64,000 nt of DNA from JBBQZO01 sp038207625. GTDB taxonomy: Bacteria > Pseudomonadota > Gammaproteobacteria > Burkholderiales > Burkholderiaceae_D. The stretch lies in contig JBBQZO010000031.1 of the NCBI GenBank assembly GCA_038207625.1, positions 13,727 through 77,726 on the forward strand. Reading direction: 5' to 3'. Below are positions 53,486 through 60,878 of this stretch, piece by piece; positions within the stretch are counted from its first letter, which is position 1, and every line of letters begins with the position of its first letter. The notes below the pieces were generated by a model. The model was given only the letters and a program-made list of their open reading frames with translations. It was not told the DNA's origin and did no database searches. The translations under genes were made by a program, and so were the position numbers.

Positions 53486-54091
53486 ATGCAAGAATCACGC
53501 TTTTTCCGCATGCCGCTGCTGGCCAAATTCCTGACCCTGTTCTGCGGCCTGACACTGGGCGGCGCCGTGCTCGCGGGCAACACGCAACAAGTGTCGCTGA
53601 AGACCTCGATGGGCGAGATCGTGCTGGAACTGGACGGCGAGAAGGCACCCAAGTCGGTCGAAAACTTCCTGCACTACGTCAAGAGCGGCCACTACAAGGG
53701 CACCAATTTCCATCGCGTGATCGAAGGCTTCATGATCCAGGGCGGAGGCTTCCACAACAACATGGTCCAGAAAACGACCGGCAAACCGGTCACCAACGAA
53801 GCCAAGAACGGTCTGCAGAACCTGAAGTACAGCATCGCGATGGCGCGCACGGCCGATCCGGAGTCGGCCACCGCTCAGTTCTTTATCAACGTCAACGACA
53901 ACAGCGCGCTCGACTATCCGGGCCGCGACGGCTTCGGTTATGCCGTGTTCGGCCACGTCATCAAGGGCATGGACGTGGTTGACAAGATCAAGGGCGTCGA
54001 AACGGGCGAACGCGACGTGCCGAAAAAGACCGTGCTGATCGAGTCGGCCACCGTGCTCAAGACGCCCGTGGCGCCCGAGACTGTAAAATAG
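53486..54091 (+). CDS. Periplasmic peptidyl-prolyl cis-trans isomerase (cyclophilin, PpiA-like)
   Basis: 201 residues from ATG 53486, AAGGA 7 nt upstream. Signal peptide ending LGGAVLAGNT, then the cyclophilin core: NFHRVIEGFMIQGGGF (catalytic Arg in FHRV), TAQFFINVNDNSALDYPGRD. The next gene is a near-duplicate without signal peptide. Folds exported proteins in the periplasm. Confidence 0.93.
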   Translation: MQESRFFRMPLLAKFLTLFCGLTLGGAVLAGNTQQVSLKTSMGEIVLELDGEKAPKSVENFLHYVKSGHYKGTNFHRVIEGFMIQGGGFHNNMVQKTTGKPVTNEAKNGLQNLKYSIAMARTADPESATAQFFINVNDNSALDYPGRDGFGYAVFGHVIKGMDVVDKIKGVETGERDVPKKTVLIESATVLKTPVAPETVK

Positions 54092-54176
54092 CGCCATTCC
54101 ACGGCCGCCGCCCGCCGGTGGCCGGCACGGAGAACGCATTTCTCCCAATCACATTTCAATCACTACGAGGACTATC

Positions 54177-54665
54177 ATGGCCGTCATCATCACCACCAAT
54201 CTGGGCAAGATCACCGTTGAACTGGAAGCAGAAAAAGCGCCTAAGTCGGTTGCCAACTTCCTCGCTTACATGAACGCTGGCCACTACAACAACACCATTT
54301 TCCACCGCGTCATCGACGGCTTCATGATCCAGGGCGGCGGTTTCGAGCCAGGCATGAAACAAAAGCCAGCCGATCAGACGGTCGAAAACGAAGCGAAAAA
54401 CGGTTTGAAAAACGATACCTACACGCTGGCAATGGCGCGCACCTCGGATCCTCATTCGGCGTCGGCGCAGTTCTTCATCAACATCAAGAACAACAGCTTC
54501 CTCGATTATCCAGGCCAGGACGGCTGGGGCTATGCCGTGTTCGGCAAAGTCACCGACGGCACCGATGTCGTCGACAAGATCCGTGCCGTCAAGACCGGGC
54601 GCAGCGGCATGTTCGCCGATGTGCCTGTCGAGCCAGTGATCATCGAATCAATCGTCGAGGCGTAA
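54177..54665 (+). CDS. ppiB: Cytoplasmic peptidyl-prolyl cis-trans isomerase (cyclophilin)
   Basis: 162 residues, standard PpiB length, with GAGGACTATC before the ATG. No signal peptide; starts MAVIITTNLGKITVELEAEK. Active site FHRVIDGFMIQGGGFEPGMK and SAQFFINIKNNSFLDYPGQD. Very similar to the preceding periplasmic cyclophilin, suggesting tandem duplication with differing location. Confidence 0.95.
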   Translation: MAVIITTNLGKITVELEAEKAPKSVANFLAYMNAGHYNNTIFHRVIDGFMIQGGGFEPGMKQKPADQTVENEAKNGLKNDTYTLAMARTSDPHSASAQFFINIKNNSFLDYPGQDGWGYAVFGKVTDGTDVVDKIRAVKTGRSGMFADVPVEPVIIESIVEA

Positions 54666-54715
54666 TTGTCTATGCGCGCATGGCATCCAAACGAGGCGCC
54701 ACACGGCGCCGTCCG

Positions 54716-55477
54716 ATGACGATGCCGGCGCGCGCGCAGGCGCTGTTCATTTCCGACCTGCACCTGCAACCGTCCCACCCGCTCACCAGCGCGGCGTTTT
54801 GCGCCTTCCTGGAAGAGCGGGCGATGGCGGCCCGCTCGCTGTATCTGCTGGGCGACCTGTTTGAATACTGGGCCGGCGACGACGACCTCGCCGCGCCGTT
54901 TCACCAGTTGATCGTCGGCGCGCTGAAACGCGTGTCCGACGCCGGCGTGGCCGTGTATTGGATCGCGGGCAACCGCGACTTCCTGGTCGGCGCCGATTTC
55001 GCGCAGGCCGCCGGCCTGACGCTACTGAACGAACCCTACAGCGCCGAATTCAGCGGCGCGCGCATCGTGCTCACGCACGGCGACGCCGAATGCACCGACG
55101 ACGTCAAATACATGGCGTTTCGCGCCCAGGTGCGCGAACCGGCCTGGCAGGCGCAGTTCCTGGCCATGCCGCTGGCGCAGCGCAAGAGCATCATTGCCGG
55201 CCTGCGCGAAGGCAGCCGCGAAGCGCACGGCACGAAATCCTACCAGATCATGGACGTGACGCCGCAGGCGATCGCCGCGCTGTTTGCCGCCACCGGGACC
55301 GATGTGATGATCCACGGCCACACCCACCGCCCCGCCCTGCACGATGCCAACGGCAAGCGCCGCTATGTGCTGCCGGACTGGGAATGCGATCATGAGCCGG
55401 TGCGCGGCGGCTGGATCGCCGTCGAAGCCGACGGCGCCATCGTGCGCTACGATCTGGACGGCGTCGCGCTGGCCTGA
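54716..55477 (+). CDS. lpxH: UDP-2,3-diacylglucosamine diphosphatase
   Basis: 253 residues from ATG 54716; ATG 54680 adds a basic extension and is possible. Metallophosphoesterase motifs in order: FISDLHLQPSHP, GDLFEYWAGDD, GNRDFLVGADF, LTHGDAECTDD, and GHTHRPALHD. Removes UMP from UDP-2,3-diacylglucosamine to give lipid X in lipid A synthesis. Follows ppiB by about 50 bp, as often in Burkholderiales. Confidence 0.94.
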   Translation: MTMPARAQALFISDLHLQPSHPLTSAAFCAFLEERAMAARSLYLLGDLFEYWAGDDDLAAPFHQLIVGALKRVSDAGVAVYWIAGNRDFLVGADFAQAAGLTLLNEPYSAEFSGARIVLTHGDAECTDDVKYMAFRAQVREPAWQAQFLAMPLAQRKSIIAGLREGSREAHGTKSYQIMDVTPQAIAALFAATGTDVMIHGHTHRPALHDANGKRRYVLPDWECDHEPVRGGWIAVEADGAIVRYDLDGVALA

Positions 55478-55498
55478 GGGCACCGGCACGCGCTCACG

Positions 55499-55876
55499 TC
55501 AAGGTAGCGCCACCTGCAGTATCGCATTGCTGGCCGTGCCGTAAAGTATCCTCTTCGACACCACGACACCATCCAGCGCGGGGTAGCCCCAGGCCAGCGC
55601 CGGCGTCGACACGCCCCCGGCCGGGCTGATCATACGCAGCCGCCCTGCCGCCTTCATGTACAGGTTTCCGAATGGATCGCTGGCGAGTCGCTCGCTGCCA
55701 TCAAGCCGGTGCCGGTCCCGGTGAAGGTGCAGGTGTGCAGGTGCAGGTGCAGGTGCAGGCATCACGCCACCCGCTTCGTGCTAGCCAGTCGACCCGCCAC
55801 AGCCGCTCAGATACATACTCAGCAGCAGTGCCGCCACAGTGCTGGCAGTGGGGCCATGCGGCTTGCAAAAGCTCAT
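55499..55876 (-). pseudogene. Broken lipoprotein with NHL-repeat remnant
   Basis: ATG 55876 (AAGGA upstream) opens a lipoprotein signal: TVAALLLSMYLSGC then GGSTG, but TAG at 55783-55781 stops it after 31 codons. The same frame continues through a Pro/Ala linker (MPAPAPAPA), a likely frameshifted stretch, and ends with the last blade of a beta-propeller: LASDPFGNLYMKAAGRLRMI and SPAGGVSTPALAWGYPALDG. Most of the propeller is missing, so a large internal deletion has occurred. Intact relatives would be several hundred residues. Confidence 0.6.
55726..55760. repeat. GGTGCA hexamer repeat
   Basis: About five to six copies of AGGTGC/GGTGCA with one 2-nt insertion. Corresponds to the Pro/Ala-rich linker of the neighbouring broken lipoprotein gene. 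Confidence 0.8.
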
Positions 55877-56176
55877 CGATCAATCATCCTTGTCATCAAA
55901 GCGAACGGTAGCCGTCAAAGTCCGCCACCGGGCACGTGTTTCTTCGGGATCAACATCATCCACATCAAATAGAACGAATTCATCTACATGGGGGGATGCG
56001 CGACGACCAGATTCGAATGCCCGGCACTGCGCCGGCTTCTCATCGGCATCCATAGCAGTTGATATCTTTTTACAAAGGTTTTCATATAAATACTTTTAGC
56101 GCTTGGACAATTTCCCCATATGCGCACGTCGGGTTGGGCTTTCCCCTCCACAAAATAGGCCATTCGCAGATACCGG

Positions 56177-56209
56177 TTGACAAGCCACTTTTCAGTGTTA
56201 TAGTTCACT
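56177..56209 (+). promoter_or_regulatory. Promoter and likely autoregulatory operator of the GntR/ABC operon
   Basis: TTGACA (56177-56182), 16-bp spacer, TATAGT (56199-56204). An inverted repeat AGTG (56194-56197) / CACT (56206-56209) spans the -10, as expected for a YtrA-type GntR repressor site. Consistent with autorepression. Confidence 0.65.
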
Positions 56210-56248
56210 ACATCACCACCAATCAATATCACCAGCATGGAGGTTTCA

Positions 56249-56338
56249 ATGAACCAGCAAGCTGCATTACCGGCAACGCGCAGATCGGATCTGCCGATCC
56301 CTGCTTGCGTCGCCGCCACCAAGGAGCATCAACCATGA
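56249..56338 (+). CDS. 29-residue leader ORF coupled to the GntR gene
   Basis: ATG 56249 has a GGAGG Shine-Dalgarno (56239-56243) 5 nt upstream. The ORF starts MNQQAALPATRRSDLPIPAC and ends EHQP; its TGA overlaps the GntR ATG (ATGA at 56335-56338). The GntR gene also has its own AAGGAG site inside this ORF. Perhaps a translational-coupling leader; no homologue recognised. Confidence 0.55.
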   Translation: MNQQAALPATRRSDLPIPACVAATKEHQP

Positions 56339-56703
56339 CGATCGGTTGGAACGACAGCACCCCCATTTACCGCCAACTCAAGGAGCGCGTGGTCGGCATG
56401 ATGCTCGACGGCGTGCTCAAAGCGGGCGACGCCCTGCCCTCGGTGCGCCAGATCGCCGCCGAGTACCAGCTCAACCCGATCACCGTCTCGCGTGCCTACC
56501 AGGAACTGGTGGACGAGAATCTTGTAGAAAAACGAAGGGGAATAGGTATGTATGTGACCGAAGGCGCGAGCGAAAAATTGCTTGCCAGCGAACGCGAACG
56601 TTTCATCCGTGACGAATGGCCAGCCATGCTCGAGCGCATCCGCCGGCTCGGCCTGGACCTGGAACAACTGCTGCGCAAAGCGCAGCCTGGCGGTGCCGCA
56701 TGA
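56335..56703 (+). CDS. GntR-family regulator, YtrA subfamily
   Basis: 122 residues; ATG 56335 with AAGGAG 8 nt upstream. GntR winged helix (PIYRQLKERVVGMMLDGVLK; LPSVRQIAAEYQLNPITVSR; AYQELVDENLVEKRRG) plus a short ~50-residue C-terminal dimer helix, the YtrA type. These regulators are usually encoded with an ABC transporter and respond to cell-envelope stress or antibiotics. Overlaps the ATPase gene by 4 bp. Confidence 0.92.
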   Translation: MTIGWNDSTPIYRQLKERVVGMMLDGVLKAGDALPSVRQIAAEYQLNPITVSRAYQELVDENLVEKRRGIGMYVTEGASEKLLASERERFIRDEWPAMLERIRRLGLDLEQLLRKAQPGGAA

Positions 56704-57557
56704 GCGCCGTCATTTCCGCCCAAGGCCTGACCAAGCGTTACGGCAAGCAACTTGCGATCGACAATATCAGTTTCGACATTCCGGCCGGACGCATCGTCGG
56801 TCTGATCGGCCCCAACGGCTCCGGCAAGACCACCACGCTCAAGGCGGCACTGGGCCTGATCCCCTTTGAGGGCCAGTTGACGGTGCTGGGACTGGATCCG
56901 CGCACCCAGCGTGACGCGCTGATGCAGGACGTGTGCTTCATCGCCGACGTGGCGATCCTGCCGCGCTGGTTGCGCGTCAAGGACGCGGTCGACTTCGTGG
57001 CCGGCGTGCACCCGCGCTTTGAGCGCAGCAAGGCCGAGCGCTATCTGGCGCACACCAAACTCACACCCGAGATGAAGGTTGGCACCATGTCCAAGGGCAT
57101 GATCGTGCAGCTGCATCTGGCCCTGGTGATGGCGATCGACGCCAAGCTGCTGGTGCTCGACGAGCCGACACTGGGCCTCGACATCCTGTACCGCAAGCAG
57201 TTCTACCAGAACCTGCTGGAAGACTATTTTGACGAAAACAAGACCATCGTCATCACCACCCACCAGGTGGAAGAAGTCGAGCACATCCTGACCGACCTGA
57301 TGTTCATCCGCGACGGCAAGATCATCCTGTCGGCCACGATGGACGAAGTGGGCGAGCGCTACACCGAAGTGATGGTGGCTAGCGACAAACTGAACGCCGC
57401 CAACGCGCTGCAGCCGCTGGACCAGCGCACCGTGTTCGGCAAATCGGTGATGCTGTTTGACGGCGTGCCGCGCAGCCAATTGAGCGCCCTGGGCGAAACC
57501 CGCAACCCTAGCGTCGCCGATCTGTTCGTGGCGACCATGAAAGGAAGCTACGCATGA
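56700..57557 (+). CDS. ABC transporter ATP-binding protein
   Basis: 285 residues from ATG 56700 (ATGA overlap). Walker A GPNGSGKTTTLK, Walker B LLVLDEPTLGLDI and switch His in VITTHQVEE. The signature is degenerate (MSKGMIVQLHLALVMAID) but recognisable (SKGM for SGG). Typical of the YtrB/NatA-like group with a separate membrane subunit. Drug/antibiotic-like efflux or a stress role is likely (inference). Confidence 0.92.
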   Translation: MSAVISAQGLTKRYGKQLAIDNISFDIPAGRIVGLIGPNGSGKTTTLKAALGLIPFEGQLTVLGLDPRTQRDALMQDVCFIADVAILPRWLRVKDAVDFVAGVHPRFERSKAERYLAHTKLTPEMKVGTMSKGMIVQLHLALVMAIDAKLLVLDEPTLGLDILYRKQFYQNLLEDYFDENKTIVITTHQVEEVEHILTDLMFIRDGKIILSATMDEVGERYTEVMVASDKLNAANALQPLDQRTVFGKSVMLFDGVPRSQLSALGETRNPSVADLFVATMKGSYA

Positions 57558-58534
57558 AAACGATGAAGTGGTTAATCCGGCGCGAATTCTGGGAAAACAA
57601 GGGCGCAATCTTCTGGGCCCCGGTCTGGGTCAGCCTGATCCTGGTGCTGTCGATGGGCGGCTCGGCGCTGTACGCGCTGTTTAGCAATCACCTGCACGGC
57701 GACAGCCTCACCATCAACGGCCACGCGATGAGCTTTAGCAGCGCGGCCGGCATGATGACAGCGGAAACGAAGGCCGAACTGGCCAACGTGATGGCCAACG
57801 GTTACATGCTGGTGTCGCTGCCGCTGTTTCTGATGATGGCCGTGATCGTGGTGTTCTACTGCCTGGCCGCGCTGTACGACGAGCGGCGCGACCGCAGCAT
57901 CCTGTTCTGGAAGTCCTTGCCTGTGTCGGATCAGATGACGGTGCTGTCCAAGGCTGCGCTGGCCTTGTGTGTCGCTCCGGCGATCACCAGCGCGGTCGCG
58001 ATCACCGCCTCGACGGCGCTGTTGCTGATCGCCTGCGCCGGCTTCGCGGTCGAGGGGATCAACCTGGCCGGCGCGCTGCTGTCCAACAGCGCCTTGTACC
58101 TGGCGCCGCTGCGCATCATCGGCCTGCTGCCCGTCTATCTGCTGTGGGCCTTGCCGAGCATCGGCTGGTTCATGATGGTGTCGAGCTGGGCCCGCTCCAA
58201 GGTGTTCCTGTGGGCGATCGGTGCCCCCTTGCTGGCACTGGGCCTGCTCCAGTGGGCTGATCGTCTGTTCGGCTTCGGCTGGGACATTCAGTGGTTCGGC
58301 CAGCACATCGTCGGGCATGGCCTGGGTGGCGTGCTGCCTGGCCTGTGGCTGACCTTCGAGCACGTCGACAAGCAGACGATCATCAACCCGACCGGACACA
58401 TGGTCGACCTGGGCGGCGTGTTCACCCAATCGTGGCTGAGCCTGGGCAGCGCCGACCTGTGGGGTGGCGTGGTGGCCGGTGTGGCGATGTTGTTGGTGGC
58501 GGTGCGCATGCGCCGCTGGCGCGACGAGAGCTAA
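57554..58534 (+). CDS. ABC transporter membrane subunit
   Basis: 326 residues, ATGA overlap with the ATPase gene. About six membrane helices with a cytoplasmic stretch AALYDERRDRSILFWKSLPV (ABC-2 permease coupling region). The N-terminal KWLIRREFWENKGAIFWAPV is usual for this family. Forms a transporter with the preceding ATPase. Confidence 0.9.
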   Translation: MKTMKWLIRREFWENKGAIFWAPVWVSLILVLSMGGSALYALFSNHLHGDSLTINGHAMSFSSAAGMMTAETKAELANVMANGYMLVSLPLFLMMAVIVVFYCLAALYDERRDRSILFWKSLPVSDQMTVLSKAALALCVAPAITSAVAITASTALLLIACAGFAVEGINLAGALLSNSALYLAPLRIIGLLPVYLLWALPSIGWFMMVSSWARSKVFLWAIGAPLLALGLLQWADRLFGFGWDIQWFGQHIVGHGLGGVLPGLWLTFEHVDKQTIINPTGHMVDLGGVFTQSWLSLGSADLWGGVVAGVAMLLVAVRMRRWRDES

Positions 58535-58550
58535 TTTGCCGCACCCTGTA

Positions 58551-58580
58551 AAAACGCCCCGAAGCTCGGGGCGTTTTTTT
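58551..58580. terminator. Bidirectional intrinsic terminator
   Basis: AAAACGCCCCGA (58551-58562), loop AGC, TCGGGGCGTTTT (58566-58577), then further T. Ends the ABC operon on the plus strand and, having A-run upstream, the convergent YceH gene on the minus strand. Confidence 0.92.
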
Positions 58581-59259
58581 ATTCGAACTGCTTCTTGAAC
58601 ACCTCAAACTGCTGGCTCAGCGCATCGAGTTCGCGCCGCAGCGCCACCACCTCCTGCTCCAGCTGGGCCACCCGGCTGCCCTGCTGGGGCGCGCTGATGG
58701 CGCCGGCAAAACCGGACGCCGTCTCCTCGCGCGCCAGCGCCTCTTCGCCCCCCAGCAGCTGGCCGTAGCGCGGCTCCTTGGTGCCGGGCGCGAGCGCCAG
58801 CTTGGCCACCAGCGGCGGATATTTATCGATCAGGAACTGCAGACCCGCCTCGACGGCGCCGACCGACGCGAACTCGTGCATGCGTCCGCTGCGGGTGCGG
58901 ATTTCGCCCGCCGTCTGCAGGCCGCGCAGCATCAGAATCGCCAGAATGGTCAGCTTGTCCTGCTCGAGCGACCATTTGACGCGCAGCCGGTGCTCGTACT
59001 TGGTCACGCGCGCGCCGGCCTGGGTGATGCCGTTGACGAATTTTCGCTGCATCAGGCGCTGCAGCACATCCTGCACCGTCTCGTCGGACAGCTGCATCAC
59101 CGGGTCGCGGCTGGACAACTGGTTGCAGCCGTTGGTGATCGCATTCAAGGACATCGGATAATTGTCCGGCGTGAGCGCTTCTTTTTCAGCCAGCACGGCC
59201 AGCACGCGGATTTCAAACGGGTCCAGCACGGCGGCGCCGTCGGGTGTATCGGTAGTCAT
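58579..59259 (-). CDS. YceH family protein (DUF480)
   Basis: 226 residues. YceH hallmark: FEIRVLAVLAEKEALTPDNY then PMSLNAITNGCNQLSSRDPV, two winged-helix-like modules, and a C-terminal coiled coil (RVAQLEQEVVALRRELDALS). Cytoplasmic; proposed DNA-binding or regulatory role but unproven. Confidence 0.93.
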   Translation of the reverse strand: MTTDTPDGAAVLDPFEIRVLAVLAEKEALTPDNYPMSLNAITNGCNQLSSRDPVMQLSDETVQDVLQRLMQRKFVNGITQAGARVTKYEHRLRVKWSLEQDKLTILAILMLRGLQTAGEIRTRSGRMHEFASVGAVEAGLQFLIDKYPPLVAKLALAPGTKEPRYGQLLGGEEALAREETASGFAGAISAPQQGSRVAQLEQEVVALRRELDALSQQFEVFKKQFE

Positions 59260-59267
59260 GCGTATCC

Positions 59268-60011
59268 TTAGTCGACCAACTTGTTCAAATGTACCGAATC
59301 CAATTTATCACATTCGGTGACGCCCTGGACACACAGCCCGGCCGCTTTCATCGACGCGATCACGCTGTCGAGCTGGCGTTCCTGGTTCAGCGCGTGATTG
59401 ATCAAACCATGCAAGGCTTTTGACAGTGGATCGTCACCATTGGGCGTGACCCCGTAGGCGGAAAACAGACGTGCCGTGCTGCCTTCGCGCAGCGCCTCCT
59501 TTTGCACGATGTGGGCCGGATTGCCGACCGCCGTGGCGCCGGCCGGCACCGCCTTGAGCAGCACCGCGTTCGAGCCCACCTTGGCGTACTCGCTGACGGT
59601 GAAACTGCCCAGCACCTTGGCACCGGCGCCGACGATGACGCCGCGCTCGAGTGTCGGATGGCGCTTGGCGCCCGTGTTGAGCGACGTGCCGCCCAGCGTC
59701 ACGCCCTGATAGATGGTGCAGTCGTCGCCCACCTCGGCCGTTTCGCCGATCACCACGCCAAAGCCGTGGTCGATGAACACGCGCCGCCCGATGCAGGCGC
59801 CCGGATGGATTTCAATGCCGGTGATGATGCGCGCGAGGTAGGAAATGAAACGGCCGAACCATTTCATCCCGTGCGTCCAGCACCAGTGCGCCCAGCGATG
59901 CATGACGACCGCCTGCAAGCCGGGATAACAAGTGAGCACCTCCCAGAAATTGCGCGCCGCAGGGTCGCGTTCTATGATGCTTTTGATATCGTCGCGCAGG
60001 TGGAAAAACAT
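59268..60011 (-). CDS. cysE: Serine O-acetyltransferase
   Basis: 247 residues from ATG 60011 (MFFHLRDDIKSIIERDPAAR). N-terminal helical domain, then left-handed parallel beta-helix hexapeptides: GIEIHPGACIGRRVFIDHGF, GVVIGETAEVGDDCTIYQGV, TLGGTSLNTGAKRHPTL. Catalyses the first step of cysteine synthesis. No clear ribosome site; upstream frame to 60122 has no support. Confidence 0.94.
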   Translation of the reverse strand: MFFHLRDDIKSIIERDPAARNFWEVLTCYPGLQAVVMHRWAHWCWTHGMKWFGRFISYLARIITGIEIHPGACIGRRVFIDHGFGVVIGETAEVGDDCTIYQGVTLGGTSLNTGAKRHPTLERGVIVGAGAKVLGSFTVSEYAKVGSNAVLLKAVPAGATAVGNPAHIVQKEALREGSTARLFSAYGVTPNGDDPLSKALHGLINHALNQERQLDSVIASMKAAGLCVQGVTECDKLDSVHLNKLVD

Positions 60012-60097
60012 AGAGGGAGATAAACACTGTTGGATGAATAGCCATGTTAGCCGATTCGGGCCAGGCGTGCTGACAGCGAGCACTGTCAGATATAACA

Positions 60098-60120
60098 GCA
60101 GGTGGGCGCGGCCCACCTGC
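60098..60120 (-). terminator. Perfect hairpin between rlmB and cysE
   Basis: GCAGGTGGGC (60098-60107), 3-nt loop, GCCCACCTGC (60111-60120). On the minus strand it follows the rlmB stop by 11 bp; TGTTATAT follows. Weak T-run, so partial termination is likely. Confidence 0.6.
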
Positions 60121-60131
60121 AAAGGCGCATA

Positions 60132-60875
60132 TCAGCCTTCTTTGGCGAGCCGCTGGCGGCGCGCTTCGTACAAACACACGCCCGAGGCGACCGACACGTT
60201 CAGACTTTCGACCGAACCGAACATCGGAATACCCACCAGTACGTCGCAAGTTTCGCGCGTCAAACGGCGCATGCCCTCGCCTTCCGAACCCATCACCAGC
60301 GCGGCCGGCCCGGTGAAGTCGGCTTCGTACAGGCCCTTGTCGGCGTCGTCGGTGGTGCCGATCAACAGGATGCCGCGTTCCTTCAGTTCACGCAGCGTGC
60401 GCGCCAGATTGGTCACCGTGATGTAAGGCACAGTTTCGGCGGCGCCCGAGGCAACCTTGGCGGCGGTGGCATTCAGGCCCACCGCGCGGTCTTTCGGCAC
60501 GATCACTGCATGTGCACCGACACCGTCGGCCACGCGCAGGCAAGCGCCCAGATTGTGCGGATCGGTGATGCCGTCCAACACCAGCAACAAGGGTGGACCG
60601 TCGATGCCGTCGAGCAGCTCGTCGAGCCCGCGCGCCAGCGACAACTGGCTGGCAAACGCGATCACGCCCTGATGGCGGCGCGTGCCGACGATCTTGTCGA
60701 GGCGGGCCGAATCGACCGGCATCACGCGCACGTTCATGCTTTTCGCGGCGGCCACCAGATCGTGCATGCGCCGGTCGTTACGGGTCGCATCGACAAAGAT
60801 TTCTTCCACCGACGATGCTTCGTGGCGCAAACGCGCCGTAACGGCGTGAAAGCCGAAAATCATTTTATTCTTCAT
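60132..60875 (-). CDS. rlmB: 23S rRNA (guanosine-2'-O-)-methyltransferase RlmB
   Basis: 247 residues. N-terminal substrate-binding domain (MIFGFHAVTARLRHEASSVE) and SpoU/TrmH knot with VLDGITDPHNLGACLRVADG, GSEGEGMRRLTRETCD. Methylates 23S G2251. Gene order rnr-rlmB on the minus strand is as in E. coli (rnr-rlmB). Confidence 0.95.
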   Translation of the reverse strand: MKNKMIFGFHAVTARLRHEASSVEEIFVDATRNDRRMHDLVAAAKSMNVRVMPVDSARLDKIVGTRRHQGVIAFASQLSLARGLDELLDGIDGPPLLLVLDGITDPHNLGACLRVADGVGAHAVIVPKDRAVGLNATAAKVASGAAETVPYITVTNLARTLRELKERGILLIGTTDDADKGLYEADFTGPAALVMGSEGEGMRRLTRETCDVLVGIPMFGSVESLNVSVASGVCLYEARRQRLAKEG

Positions 60876-60878
60876 ATC

